A DNA stretch of 35,643 nucleotides from Pseudonocardia lacus (GCF_018531445.1 NZ_JAHDTH010000066.1:1-35643); one strand, 5' to 3'. Positions 1-8,238 are shown, counted from the first letter of the stretch. The notes: a model not told the origin generated them from the sequence alone. Translations and numbers: made by a program.

Positions 1-565
1 GGGCCCGGCGCCGCGCGGCCAGCTCGCCGCGCAGCCGGCGCAGCCGGTCGTGCGCGGCGACCGCGTCGGCCAGCGCGTCGTCGGTGACCGGGGTGCCGGC
101 CCAGGCGCCGACCGCGGCGCGCATCTCCCGGACCTTGGCCAGCACGTAGTGGGTGGTCGTGCGGTGCGGCAGGTGCAGCACGTCGACCAGGTGCACCGGC
201 GGCAGCCCCAGCCCGGGTTCGAGCCTGCGCAGCTCGCGCAGCGCGTAGAACAGCCGCAGCGAGGCCTCGCAGTCGCGGGAGACGACGAGCCCGTCGAGCG
301 GGCCGTAGTCGCCGGCGAGGAGCCGGGACAGCACCGAGCGGGCCACCGGGTCGAGGCCCCGACCCAGGTAGGCGTCGCCCGCGGAGCGGTCGGCCGCCGG
401 GTCGCCGGCCAGCCGCACCGGGAGGAACCCGGCCGCGGTGAGCAGCTCGACCGGCACGTCCGCGCCGACGCAGCCGACGACGGGCCGCCCGTCGGCCCGC
501 CACCTCGCGGCGGCCGCCGTCGCGGTGGCGATGAGCGCGGCGGTCGGGTCCGGTGGCCCGGCCAC
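1..565 (-). CDS. 2-hydroxyacyl-CoA dehydratase-family subunit, partial (3' end outside window)
   Basis: 188 codons are visible; the gene runs off the left edge. The GTG start directly follows the stop of the CoA-transferase gene in the same frame, with GAGG about 11 bases upstream. The N-terminal domain matches the HGD-D family (2-hydroxyacyl-CoA dehydratase and benzoyl-CoA reductase subunits): GCVGADVPVELLTAAGFLPV at residues 31-50 and DGLVVSRDCEAS at 91-102. Characterised members remove water from 2-hydroxyacyl-CoA using [4Fe-4S] clusters held by cysteines and an ATP-driven activator. C32 and C99 are present, but where many relatives have Cys in a C-x4-S block this protein has Asp72 (DPVARS). 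Cluster binding may therefore be altered. Position after a CoA-transferase mirrors FldA-FldBC and HadA-HadBC systems of anaerobes. A second subunit and an activator, if present, would lie to the left. Family is fairly sure, reaction is not. Confidence 0.76.
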   Translation of the reverse strand, partial: MAGPPDPTAALIATATAAAARWRADGRPVVGCVGADVPVELLTAAGFLPVRLAGDPAADRSAGDAYLGRGLDPVARSVLSRLLAGDYGPLDGLVVSRDCEASLRLFYALRELRRLEPGLGLPPVHLVDVLHLPHRTTTHYVLAKVREMRAAVGAWAGTPVTDDALADAVAAHDRLRRLRGELAARRRA

Positions 566-1828
566 TCAGATGACCGCCTCGGCGCTGAGCGCCTCGACGC
601 GCTCGGCGGAGTAGCCCAGCAGCTCGCGGTAGACGTGGTCGTTGTGCTCGCCCAGGTGCGGGGCGGCCCGGTCCAGCCCGACCCGCGACCCGGAGAACCG
701 GATCGGCACCCCGGTCGCCGACAGCTCCTCGACGGTCCCGAGGTCGGGGTGCACGAGCGGCACGACCTCCTCGCGCTCGCGCACGAGCGGGTCGCGCACC
801 GCTCCGGCCGGGTCGCGGACCTCGGCGGCCGGTGCCCCGTTCGCGGTCAGCAGGTCGAGCACCTCGGCGGTGGGCAGCCCCTTGCACCAGGCGCCGATCA
901 TGGCGTGCAGCTCGTCGGCGTGCCGGACGCGGGTGTCGCGGGTCGCGAACCGCGGGTCGTCGAGCAGGTCGTCGCGGCCCATGGCGCGCAGCACGCCGCG
1001 GGCGAACGGGTCGGTCGGCGCGCACAGGGCGATGTGCCCGTCGGCGGTGGCCAGGATCCCGAACGGGGCCAGCCGGGGCACCATCGAGCCGGTCCGCTGG
1101 GCCAGCCCGACCGCCTCGTAGGCGTCGAACGGCTCACTGGCCATCAGCGAGGTCAGCGCACCCAGCATCGAGACGTCGACGTGCTGGCCCTCGCCGGTGC
1201 GCTCGGCCTGCAGCAGCGCCGACACCGTGCCGATCACGGCGTAGAGCGGGGCGAGCATGTCGCCGATGGGCAGCCCGAACCGCACCGGGCCCTGGTCGGG
1301 CTCGCCCGCGGTCAGCATCACCCCGGACAGCGCCTGGATGATCGAGTCCATGGCCTTGCCGGAGCCGGGTCCGCCCTGCGCGCCGAAGCCGCTGATGGAG
1401 GTGTAGACGACCCGCGGGTTCAGCTCGCGCACGGCGGCGTAGTCGATGCCGAGGCGGTGGGTGACGCCGGGGGAGTAGTTCTCCACCACGACGTCGGCGC
1501 TGCGCACCAGGTCGGCGAACACCTCGCGGGCCCGCGGGTCCTTGAGGTTGAGCGTCACGCTCATCTTGTTGCGCCCGCGCACCAGCATCGACACCGACAT
1601 GTCCCGCGGGTCGGCCCTGGCCAGGCCCAGGCCGTCGGGGCCGAGGTAGGGGGCGTTGTTGCGGGAGGTGTCGCCGCCGGTGGCCGGGTTCTCCACCTTG
1701 ATGACGGTGGCGCCGAGCCCGGCGAGCAGCAGCGTGGCGTACGGGCCGGCGAGCGCGGTGGTCAGGTCGATCACCGTGCGCCCCGCGAGGGGCTGCTCGG
1801 CGGTCGGGCTGGTCGGGTCCTCGGTCAC
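566..1828 (-). CDS. class III CoA-transferase (CaiB/BaiF family)
   Basis: 420 residues, the usual family length. It should move CoA between an acyl-CoA donor and a carboxylic acid acceptor in the cytoplasm. The N-terminus has the standard LAGRTVIDLTTALAGPYATL block followed by GATVIKVENP. The likely catalytic Asp, which forms the aspartyl-CoA anhydride, is D190 in GLPIGDM, and GEGQHVDVSM follows. The GTG start at 1828 overlaps the stop of the CapA-like gene by GTGA, so the two are translationally coupled. The reading frame stays open far upstream of this start, but that stretch is a shadow of the CapA gene. Placement between an ABC importer and a dehydratase-family gene suggests it activates the imported acid. 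The substrate cannot be read from sequence. Confidence 0.93.
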   Translation of the reverse strand: MTEDPTSPTAEQPLAGRTVIDLTTALAGPYATLLLAGLGATVIKVENPATGGDTSRNNAPYLGPDGLGLARADPRDMSVSMLVRGRNKMSVTLNLKDPRAREVFADLVRSADVVVENYSPGVTHRLGIDYAAVRELNPRVVYTSISGFGAQGGPGSGKAMDSIIQALSGVMLTAGEPDQGPVRFGLPIGDMLAPLYAVIGTVSALLQAERTGEGQHVDVSMLGALTSLMASEPFDAYEAVGLAQRTGSMVPRLAPFGILATADGHIALCAPTDPFARGVLRAMGRDDLLDDPRFATRDTRVRHADELHAMIGAWCKGLPTAEVLDLLTANGAPAAEVRDPAGAVRDPLVREREEVVPLVHPDLGTVEELSATGVPIRFSGSRVGLDRAAPHLGEHNDHVYRELLGYSAERVEALSAEAVI

Positions 1829-2979
1829 GGTGTCCTTCCGACTCCGGAGATGAGCAGCTCCGCGCCCCGGCGGACGAACCGGCCGTTGAGCCCGGCGCTG
1901 CGGGTGATCTGCTCGACGTAGCCGGCGACGGCGTCGGCCTGCGGGCCGGCCTCCAGCGGCACCGGGCTGGCGGTGTCGTCGATCCAGCACGGCGCGAACC
2001 CGGCCTCGACCAGGCCGCCGGCGTCGAACCGGCACAGCGCGACCACGGTGTTGCGGCTCTGCGGGTGGAACGGGTACTGCGGCATGGCCGGGTCGGGCGC
2101 GAAGCCGTAGAGCTCCTTGCGCCGCCGGGACCACTCCTGCAGCTCGGCGCCGCCCCGGTCCCCGCCGGGGGTCAGGGCGTGGGTGACGGTGACGAAGTTG
2201 CCCAGGCCGTGGAAGATCGGCCGGCCGCGGTGCACCTCGATGCCGCGCATGATGTGCGCGTGGTGGCCGAACACGGCGTCGGCGCCGGCGTCGATCGCGG
2301 CCCGGGCGACCGGGCGCTCGTACATCGCCACGGCGGCGGGCGTGTGGCCGACGCCCTTGTGCAGCGACACCAGCACCACGTCGACGTCGGCGCGCAGGGC
2401 CGCGACGTCGGCGGCCATCGCGTCGAGGCTGTCCGGGTCGGCGAAGGTGTAGATCCGCGGCGGGCCGCCGGGGCTGGCGTGGTCGAGCTCGTAGTGGGTG
2501 AGCACGTGCACGTAGGCGCAACCCGGCTTGCCCGAGGTCGCCCACGACTCGCGCGGCCCGACGCAGTTGTAGCTCAGCACGCCCACCCGCAGCCCGCCGC
2601 GCTCGATGACGGCCGGGGTGCGCGCCTCGGCGAGGGTCGCGCCGGCGCCGGTGGGCACCAGACCGGCCTCGCGGGCGTGCCGGACGGTGTCGACGACGCC
2701 GGCGTCGCCGAGGTCGTAGATGTGGTTGCCGGCCAGCGTCACCACGTGGAAGCCGGCGTCGGTGAGCGCGCCCAGCGCGGCCGGGTCGGCCGGCGGGGCG
2801 GGCACGTCCGTGCTGGCCGACGCGGTGGCGGTGGTGTGGGGCACCTCGACGTGGCCGATGGCGACGTCGACGCCGCGCAGCAGCGGCGCCGAGGCGGCGA
2901 GGTAGGACGCCGGGTCGGGCTCGTCGAGGATGAGGTCGCCCACCGACGCGACGGTGATGGTGGCCGGGGCCGCGGTCAT
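1825..2979 (-). CDS. CapA-family metallophosphoesterase-like protein
   Basis: 384 residues with the PGA_cap (CapA) calcineurin-like fold. Visible metal-site motifs are GD at 14-15, GHVE at 42-45 (Asn is more usual at the His), GNHIYDLG at 84-91, HKG at 206-208, GHHAH at 237-241 and a closing LGNFV. No signal peptide or membrane segment is seen, so it is probably cytoplasmic, unlike membrane-bound CapA of poly-gamma-glutamate capsule synthesis. The ATG at 2979 overlaps the ABC ATPase stop by ATGA. No CapB or CapC partner is nearby, so a capsule role is unlikely. Lying between an importer and a CoA-transferase, it may act on a phosphorylated or amide-linked intermediate, but this is inference. 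Confidence 0.91.
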   Translation of the reverse strand: MTAAPATITVASVGDLILDEPDPASYLAASAPLLRGVDVAIGHVEVPHTTATASASTDVPAPPADPAALGALTDAGFHVVTLAGNHIYDLGDAGVVDTVRHAREAGLVPTGAGATLAEARTPAVIERGGLRVGVLSYNCVGPRESWATSGKPGCAYVHVLTHYELDHASPGGPPRIYTFADPDSLDAMAADVAALRADVDVVLVSLHKGVGHTPAAVAMYERPVARAAIDAGADAVFGHHAHIMRGIEVHRGRPIFHGLGNFVTVTHALTPGGDRGGAELQEWSRRRKELYGFAPDPAMPQYPFHPQSRNTVVALCRFDAGGLVEAGFAPCWIDDTASPVPLEAGPQADAVAGYVEQITRSAGLNGRFVRRGAELLISGVGRTP

Positions 2980-3797
2980 GACAGCACCTTCTGGTCGGCG
3001 GGGTGGTCGGCGGCGTGGCGGGACAGGAAGGCGCGCAGGCGGGCGCTGCTGGGCGAGCCGAACAGCGCGGCGGGCGGCCCGGACTCGACGACCCGGCCGG
3101 CCTCCATGAACACGCACCGGTCGGCGACGTCGCGGGCGAAGCCCATCTCGTGGGTCACCACGACCATCGTCATGCCCTCGGCGGCCAGCTCCCGCACCAC
3201 CGCGAGCACCTCCTCGACCAGCTCCGGGTCCAGTGCGCTGGTGGGCTCGTCGAACAGCAGGATGCGCGGCTTCGTGGCCAGCGCGCGGGCGATGGCCACC
3301 CGCTGCTGCTGCCCGCCCGAGAGCTGGCGCGGGTAGTGCCCGGCCCGGTCGGCCAGCCCGACCCGCTCCAGCAGCGCCCTGGCCTCGCGCTCGGCCTCGG
3401 CGCGCGGGCGCCCGTGCACCCGCCGCGGCGCCTCCGCCACGTTGCGCAGGGCGGTGAAGTGCGGGAACAGGTTGAACTGCTGGAAGACCATGCCGGCCCG
3501 GCGGCGTTGGGCCGCCACCTGCCGCGCGCTGAGCGGGCGCAGGCCGCCGCGGTGGCGCTCGTGGCCGAGCAGCTCGCCGTCGAGGTACATCGCCCCGCCG
3601 TCGATCTCCTCCAGCTGGTGCACGCAGCGCACCAGCGTCGACTTGCCCGAGCCGGACGGGCCGATGACGACGACGACCTCGCCCTCGGCGACGTCCAGGC
3701 TCACCCCGTCGAGCGCGGCGTGCGCGCCGTAGTTCTTCCGCACGTCCCGCAGCCTCAGGACGGTGCGGGCCGACGATCCGGTCGCGCGCTCGGTCAT
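2976..3797 (-). CDS. polar amino acid-type ABC transporter ATPase
   Basis: 273 residues. It powers import through the adjacent permease on the inner face of the membrane. Motifs are complete: Walker [10 protein letters not shown] at 46-54, Q-loop [10 protein letters not shown] near 104-113, signature LSGGQQQ at 159-165, Walker [13 protein letters not shown] at 179-190, and the switch His at 216 in VVTHEMG. The FQQFNLFPH form is typical of GlnQ/ArtP/HisP-type amino acid importers. The ATG at 3797 overlaps the permease stop (ATGA), and its own stop overlaps the CapA-like start, so these genes are tightly coupled. Confidence 0.97.
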   Translation of the reverse strand: MTERATGSSARTVLRLRDVRKNYGAHAALDGVSLDVAEGEVVVVIGPSGSGKSTLVRCVHQLEEIDGGAMYLDGELLGHERHRGGLRPLSARQVAAQRRRAGMVFQQFNLFPHFTALRNVAEAPRRVHGRPRAEAEREARALLERVGLADRAGHYPRQLSGGQQQRVAIARALATKPRILLFDEPTSALDPELVEEVLAVVRELAAEGMTMVVVTHEMGFARDVADRCVFMEAGRVVESGPPAALFGSPSSARLRAFLSRHAADHPADQKVLS

Positions 3798-4690
3798 GCC
3801 GGCACCTCCACGGGGCGCACGTCGCGCAGGTGCCCGCGGGCGAAGTGCCGCTCCAGCCTGCGCTGCCCCACCGTCAGCAGGGTGACCACGACGAGGTACC
3901 AGATGCAGGCCACGAGCAGCATCGGGACGATCTCGTAGGTCCGGTTGTAGATCACCTGCACGGCGTGCAGGAGGTCGTTCATGGCGATCACGCTGACCAG
4001 CGCGGTGCCCTTGAGCACGCTGATGAACTGGCTGCCGGCCGGCGGGATGATCACCCGCATGGCCTGGGGCAGGACGATCCGGAAGAACGTCTGCGCCGGG
4101 GTGAAGCCCATCGCCATGGCCGCGTCGCGCTGGCCGAGGTCCACGCCGAGCACGCCGGCCCGGATGATCTCGGCCAGGTAGGCGGACTCGACCAGCGACA
4201 GCCCGATGATCCCCGCGGTCAGCGGCGTGATCACGTCGTTGGCGCTCCAGGACGCGAACGTCGGGCCGAACGGGATGCCGATCGAGATCCGCGGCAGCAG
4301 GTAGGCCAGGTTGAACCAGAAGATCAGCTGGACCAGCGGCGGGATGCCGCGGAAGAAGCCGACCCATGCGGTGGCCGCCCAGCGCGCCGGACCGAAGTCC
4401 GACAGCTGGGCGGCCGCCACGACCCCGCCGAGCACCGAGCCGATCACCATCGCGGCCACGGCGAGCAGCACGGTGACGCCGAGCCCGGACAGCACGGAGG
4501 GGTCGAACAGGTACTGCGCGACGGTGCCCCACCCGAAGCGCCGGTTGCCGACCAGGAAGGCGACCAGCTGGGCGGTCAGCACCGCCAGCACCGCCGCGGC
4601 CAGCCAGCGCAGGGGCCGGGCGCGCCGCCGCGACGTGGCGACGTCGTCGGCCGGGGCGCTGGGACTGCTCGTCGTGGCTGTGATCGTCAC
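3794..4690 (-). CDS. amino acid-type ABC transporter permease
   Basis: 298 residues with a short Arg-rich cytoplasmic N-terminus, then membrane segments from about residue 28. The BPD_transp_1 block [20 protein letters not shown] is the EAA loop that contacts the ATPase, and [15 protein letters not shown] is the conserved block of His/Glu/Gln/Arg/opine permeases. The start is GTG at 4690, with GGAGG five to six bases upstream. Only one permease gene is present, so the channel is probably a homodimer. It lies 24 bases after the binding-protein gene. Confidence 0.96.
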   Translation of the reverse strand: MTITATTSSPSAPADDVATSRRRARPLRWLAAAVLAVLTAQLVAFLVGNRRFGWGTVAQYLFDPSVLSGLGVTVLLAVAAMVIGSVLGGVVAAAQLSDFGPARWAATAWVGFFRGIPPLVQLIFWFNLAYLLPRISIGIPFGPTFASWSANDVITPLTAGIIGLSLVESAYLAEIIRAGVLGVDLGQRDAAMAMGFTPAQTFFRIVLPQAMRVIIPPAGSQFISVLKGTALVSVIAMNDLLHAVQVIYNRTYEIVPMLLVACIWYLVVVTLLTVGQRRLERHFARGHLRDVRPVEVPA

Positions 4691-4714
4691 GGGGTCCTCC
4701 CTGGTCGGGGCGGC

Positions 4715-5635
4715 TCAGCCCGCGCTGCCCGCGTTGAGTACCGGCGCGGGGACCGCGACCTCGGTCAGCCCCCACTTGTCCATGATCTTCTGGTACTCGC
4801 CGCCGGCGAACAGCTCCTCGAAGGCGTCGAACATGACCGGGCCCATGCCGGCGGACTTGGGCACCAGCAGCGCGAGGTTGTCGGTGGTCGCGCCCTGCTC
4901 CTCGGTCTGGGTGACGTAGGTGTAGGCGTCCTTCTGCTGGGTCGTCACGTCGATCGCGGCGGCCTGGGTCATGCCGGCGGCGTCGGCCCGGCCGGCCTGG
5001 GCGGCGAGCAGGGTGGCGTTGGTGTCGGCCAGCGGGACGGCCTCGGCGGCCGGGCGCCCGCGCTGCTGGCAGTAGGCCGACAGGTTCGCCAGCTGGCCCT
5101 CCACGACGCTCGCGGTCACGATGGCGACCTTCTTGCCGCACAGGTCGTCGGGGCCGGCGATCCCGGCCGTGGAACCGGCGGGCACCACGTAGGACGTGCG
5201 GGTGGTCATCCAGGTGATCGAGTCGAACTGCTGCTCGCGTTCGGCGGTGGCCTTGACCGGGCCGTTGAACGCGTCGTAGCGGTCGCTCAGCATGCCCTGC
5301 AGCGCCGACGGGAGGCTGTCGACGACGGAGATCTCGGTGCGGACGCCGAGGATCTTGCCGAGCGCGTCCTGCATGTCCTTGTCGATGCCGGTGATCGTCC
5401 CGTCGGAGCCGACCGTGCGGTAGGGCGGGTGCGAGTCGCCGGCGAAGCGGATGACGCCGGACTCCTTGATCGTGTCGGGCAGCGCGTCGAACAGCGCTGA
5501 CGCCGCTGCCGACGTCGGCTCCGGCGGCGCTCCGCCCGCGGGGGCCTGCGACTCCGGTGTCCCGGACCCGCAGGCGGCGGTGGTGACGAGTGCCGCGGCC
5601 AGGACAGCGGCGCGGAGGGGGTGGCGCATGCGCAT
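4715..5635 (-). CDS. ABC transporter solute-binding lipoprotein (family 3), copy 1
   Basis: 306 residues. The N-terminus is a lipoprotein signal: MRMRHP, a hydrophobic stretch, and the lipobox TAAC, so it should be tethered outside the membrane and deliver ligand to the adjacent permease. Family 3 features include [32 protein letters not shown] and [19 protein letters not shown]. Two cysteines, in DDLCGKK and SAYCQQ, are also present in the second copy at 7300-8238 and may form a disulfide. Of two in-frame ATGs (5635 and 5629) the first is preferred because GGGAG lies about 10 bases upstream. It is the first gene of the leftward operon. Ligand unknown; an amino acid or small polar acid is likely. 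Confidence 0.93.
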   Translation of the reverse strand: MRMRHPLRAAVLAAALVTTAACGSGTPESQAPAGGAPPEPTSAAASALFDALPDTIKESGVIRFAGDSHPPYRTVGSDGTITGIDKDMQDALGKILGVRTEISVVDSLPSALQGMLSDRYDAFNGPVKATAEREQQFDSITWMTTRTSYVVPAGSTAGIAGPDDLCGKKVAIVTASVVEGQLANLSAYCQQRGRPAAEAVPLADTNATLLAAQAGRADAAGMTQAAAIDVTTQQKDAYTYVTQTEEQGATTDNLALLVPKSAGMGPVMFDAFEELFAGGEYQKIMDKWGLTEVAVPAPVLNAGSAG

Positions 5636-5644
5636 GGCAGTGGG

Positions 5645-5659
5645 TCTCCCTGCGTTGGG
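5645..5659 (-). promoter_or_regulatory. 15-base ribosome-binding block shared by both binding-protein genes (copy 1)
   Basis: Reading on the minus strand, CCCAACGCAGGGAGA ends nine bases before the ATG at 5635 and contains the GGGAG ribosome-binding core. The identical 15 bases occur at 7279-7293 ahead of the second binding-protein gene, so the two genes were duplicated together with their leader or the leader is under selection. Confidence 0.7.
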
Positions 5660-5723
5660 AAGGGCCAGGCTCGGACGTGCGGCGGACGGGACGGCAAATC
5701 GGAGTGCGAGCGTCGCACCATAT

Positions 5724-5749
5724 GTCGCCCATTTCAAGAGCTGGGCGAC
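5724..5749. promoter_or_regulatory. inverted repeat, candidate operator
   Basis: GTCGCCCA-N10-TGGGCGAC, perfect 8-base arms. It lies between the divergent starts, next to the -10-like hexamer of the importer operon. The neighbouring PaaX-family protein is the obvious candidate binder, but the site does not resemble the E. coli PaaX consensus, so the assignment is inference. Confidence 0.4.
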
Positions 5750-5981
5750 GACCTGTCGCGTCGCGACGGACGGTGTGGCCGGTGTGTCTACGGGTGAGGC
5801 GCGAATTCGTACCAGAGCCGGGGTCGGTGCCGAGCGCGGGGGGATCATGAGTAGGGTCGATCGGACCGACGCTCTTCCTCGGATCGATAGGCGGCACTTC
5901 TGTTGACGACCGTGGTAGCTAGTGCCTCCTGATAGGGTGGGCGGCGAGGGCGGACCGGTCGGGGGAGGGAAGGCGACGGCG

Positions 5982-6977
5982 ATGGTGGCGATCGACCTGC
6001 CGCGCGCGCAGATCGGCGCCGAGCCGCAGCTGCTGCTCACCTCGCTGCTGGGCGACTTCTGGTACTGGCGCGACGAGCACATCCCGTCGGCGGCGCTGGT
6101 GCGCCTGCTCGCCGAGTTCTCCATCACCGCCGACGGCGCCCGCGCCGCGATGCGCCGGCTGACCGCCCGCGGCCTGCTGACGGTCGCCCGGAGCGGCCGG
6201 ACCACGGGCTACGGCATCCCGGCCCGCACCTCCGAGGTGATCGTCGAGCGCACCCACCGGATGCTGACCTTCGGCGCGAGCGCTCCGCCGTGGGACGGCC
6301 AGTGGACGGTGGTGGCGTTCTCGGTCCCGGAGAACGCCCGGGAGATCCGCGGGGCGCTGCGGGCGCGGCTGCGGGTGCTGCGCTTCGCCGCCCTCTACGA
6401 CGGCGTCTGGGTCTGCCCGTACGACCGGGTCGAGCAGGCCAGAGCGGCACTGGACGAGCTGGGCGTGCCCACCGCGACGGTCCTGCGCGCGACGGAGCCG
6501 CCCGGCGGACCCGAGGGGGGCGGCCCGGTCGGCGCGTTCGACCTGGGGCCGCTGGCCGAGGAGTACCGGGCCTTCGTGGAGCGCTACCGCCCGCTGCTGG
6601 CCGAGGTGGAGGGCGGGCGCGTCGGCCCGGCCGACGCGCTGCGGCTGCGCACCGCGCTGCGGGTCGACTGGCGCCGCTTCCCCGAGACCGACCCCGACCT
6701 GCCCGCCGAGCTGCTGCCGCCGGACTTCCCCCGGGCCCGGGCCCAGCGGGTCTTCGTGCAGATCTACGACCGCCTGGGCCCGCTGGCCGAGCTGCGGTTC
6801 CGCCAGCTGCTCGGGGCGGTGTCCCCGGAGCTGGCCGCGCTGGCCCGCCACCACGACTCGGCCACCGTCGCCGAGCTGTACGCCCAGCTGGGCGAGCGGC
6901 GGGCGCGCGGCGACACGGCCTTCGAGCGGGCGGCGCAGGCCCGCAGGCTGGCCGAGGTCGACCCCCGGGCGAAGTGA
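5982..6977 (+). CDS. PaaX-family transcriptional regulator
   Basis: 331 residues. The N-terminal winged-helix block (residues about 15-75: LLTSLLGDFWYWRDEHIPSA, then TADGARAAMRRLTARGLLTV and GRTTGYGIP) and the following GQWTVVAFSVPE and LYDGVWVCPYDR segments match PaaX, which in E. coli represses phenylacetate catabolism and is released by phenylacetyl-CoA. Family members commonly sense an acyl-CoA. An in-frame GTG at 5922 was rejected because a -10-like TAGGGT lies downstream of it; the ATG at 5982 has AAGG eight bases upstream. Divergent from an operon with a CoA-transferase, and followed by a second binding-protein gene, it probably controls both sides in response to a CoA ester of the imported compound. 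Confidence 0.88.
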   Translation: MVAIDLPRAQIGAEPQLLLTSLLGDFWYWRDEHIPSAALVRLLAEFSITADGARAAMRRLTARGLLTVARSGRTTGYGIPARTSEVIVERTHRMLTFGASAPPWDGQWTVVAFSVPENAREIRGALRARLRVLRFAALYDGVWVCPYDRVEQARAALDELGVPTATVLRATEPPGGPEGGGPVGAFDLGPLAEEYRAFVERYRPLLAEVEGGRVGPADALRLRTALRVDWRRFPETDPDLPAELLPPDFPRARAQRVFVQIYDRLGPLAELRFRQLLGAVSPELAALARHHDSATVAELYAQLGERRARGDTAFERAAQARRLAEVDPRAK

Positions 6978-7037
6978 CGGTGACCGTTCGCGGTCGTCAC
7001 GGGTGACGCGCGTCCGGCGGGGCGACGCCCGTGCGAC

Positions 7038-7052
7038 CGGGGCGCTGCCCCG
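7038..7052 (+). terminator. short GC hairpin, weak terminator candidate after the PaaX-like gene
   Basis: CGGGGC, a three-base loop, then GCCCCG. It lies 60 bases after the regulator stop. There is no T run, as is common in actinomycetes, and the stem is only six pairs. Confidence 0.3.
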
Positions 7053-7278
7053 CTCGCCCACCGGTCGACGGCCGTCGTTGTGCGGTCTGACCTGCACTCA
7101 CCCTGGTGGGGGAAGGCGACACCCGAGGCGCTGACGGACGGTTGTGATCTGCGTGGCAGGATGACGCCTCGTTGGTCCTGCCGTGCAAGACCGCGCGTCA
7201 CCGGAGCGGACGCACGTCACCTCGTGTGACTGCTGATGCGGGCGGCGCGAGGTCGCGCGGCGGGCCGGTTGCGGTGCC

Positions 7279-7293
7279 CCCAACGCAGGGAGA
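7279..7293 (+). promoter_or_regulatory. 15-base ribosome-binding block shared by both binding-protein genes (copy 2)
   Basis: CCCAACGCAGGGAGA, identical to the block ahead of the first binding-protein gene, ends six bases before the ATG at 7300. It supports that start. Confidence 0.7.
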
Positions 7294-7299
7294 GCAGGA

Positions 7300-8238
7300 A
7301 TGCGCCACTCCGTCCGTGTGCGGCGCCTCGCCGCCGTCGCGTTCGCCGTCGCGGTCGCGGGCTGCGGGTACTCCGAGCCGCTGCCGGCGGTTCCGGCCGC
7401 TCCCACCGCCGCCGCGCCCCTGCTGCACGCGGCGCTCCCGAAGGAGGTCCAGGACGCCGGCGTGCTCGTCTTCGCCGCCGACTCCCACCCGCCCTACCGC
7501 ACGATCGGCCCCGACGGCGCGATCACCGGCATCGACAAGGACATCCAGGACGCGCTCTCGCGCGTGCTCGGCGTGCGGATCGAGATGGAGCAGGTCGACG
7601 GCCTGCCCGCCGCGCTGGACGGGATGCTCGCCGGCCGGTTCGACGCGTTCAACGGCCCGGTCAAGGCCACCGAGGAGCGGGAGCGGCAGTTCGACTCGAT
7701 CACCTGGATGACCACCCACACCTCCTACGTCGTGCCGTCCGGGTCCTCGGCGGGCATCGCGCAGGCCGACGACCTGTGCGGCAAGCGCGTGGCCGTGGTG
7801 GCCGGGAGCGTGGTCGAGAGCCAGCTCGGCCGGCTCTCGGCGTTCTGCCAGCGCGGCGGCTCGGCGTCGGCGACCGCGGTGCTGCTCGGCGACACCCAGG
7901 CCACGCTGGAGGCGGCGCGGTCCGGGCGGGCCGACGCGGCGGGCATGACCCAGGCCGCCGCGATCGAGGTCGCGACCACGCAGGAGGGCGCGTTCAGCTA
8001 CGTCACGCAGACGCGCGAGCAGGGCGCGGCCACCGACTTCCTGGCCATGCTGGTGCCCAAGGACGAGGGCCTGGGCCCGGTCATGCTCAAGGCGTTCCAG
8101 CAGCTGTTCGACGACGGCACCTACGCCGACATCATCGCCCGTTACGACCTCGGCGACGTGACGCTGCCGGCGCCGGTGTTCAACGTCAGCTCGGTGACCA
8201 GTTCCGGGGCGGCGCAGGGGCCGGCCCAGGGGCGCTGA
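7300..8238 (+). CDS. ABC transporter solute-binding lipoprotein (family 3), copy 2
   Basis: 312 residues with a short Arg-containing N-terminus, a hydrophobic stretch and the lipobox VAGC, then a family 3 binding domain. By eye more than half of residues match the copy at 4715-5635, with long shared stretches such as [10 protein letters not shown] and [10 protein letters not shown] and the same cysteine pair (DDLCGKR, SAFCQR). No permease or ATPase follows, so it probably shares the transporter encoded at 2976-4690. Differences in the likely pocket region (for example EQVDGLP against SVVDSLP) may give a different ligand range. The C-terminal tail is Gly/Ala/Gln-rich and has no counterpart in copy 1. 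Confidence 0.93.
   Translation: MRHSVRVRRLAAVAFAVAVAGCGYSEPLPAVPAAPTAAAPLLHAALPKEVQDAGVLVFAADSHPPYRTIGPDGAITGIDKDIQDALSRVLGVRIEMEQVDGLPAALDGMLAGRFDAFNGPVKATEERERQFDSITWMTTHTSYVVPSGSSAGIAQADDLCGKRVAVVAGSVVESQLGRLSAFCQRGGSASATAVLLGDTQATLEAARSGRADAAGMTQAAAIEVATTQEGAFSYVTQTREQGAATDFLAMLVPKDEGLGPVMLKAFQQLFDDGTYADIIARYDLGDVTLPAPVFNVSSVTSSGAAQGPAQGR

Larger units (their letters stand above)
5636..5981. promoter_or_regulatory. divergent control region of the importer operon and the PaaX-like gene
   Basis: 346 bases without a gene. Towards the importer operon there is a TATGGT -10-like hexamer on the minus strand (5722-5717). Just upstream lies a perfect 8-base inverted repeat, GTCGCCCA (5724-5731) and TGGGCGAC (5742-5749), separated by 10 bases, well placed for a repressor. 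Towards the regulator gene there is a TAGGGT -10-like hexamer at 5933-5938, consistent with translation from the ATG at 5982. No convincing -35 boxes were found. No riboswitch is recognised. Confidence 0.4.
6978..7299 (+). other. intergenic region before the second binding-protein gene
   Basis: 322 bases without a gene. It holds a short GC hairpin (7038-7052) after the regulator gene, two overlapping pairing possibilities (CGAGGCG 7124-7130 with CGCCTCG 7165-7171; GGCAGG 7155-7160 with CCTGCC 7177-7182), a small GTCAC-N5-GTGAC repeat close to 7216-7231, and the shared ribosome-binding block at 7279-7293. No known riboswitch class is recognised and no clear promoter was found. Confidence 0.4.

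Noticed and set aside
1150-1260. Apparent loss of the CoA-transferase catalytic Asp (VSMLGA where some relatives have VSMQDA)
   Set aside because: The catalytic Asp in this family lies in the earlier GD motif, and D190 (GLPIGDM) is present.
50-1921. Long plus-strand open frame opposite the CoA-transferase and dehydratase genes
   Set aside because: Gly/Arg/His/Val-rich translation without family motifs; it is a high-GC shadow of minus-strand genes that do show complete motifs. The same applies to similar long frames opposite most genes here.
566-2545. A 659-residue CapA/CoA-transferase fusion reading
   Set aside because: The upstream part is the CapA gene read in the wrong frame. The GTG at 1828 with a GTGA overlap gives a standard-length CoA-transferase.
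5922-5981. Upstream GTG start for the PaaX-like gene
   Set aside because: A -10-like TAGGGT lies after it, its product would be Gly-rich and unlike the family, and the ATG at 5982 begins right before the conserved domain.
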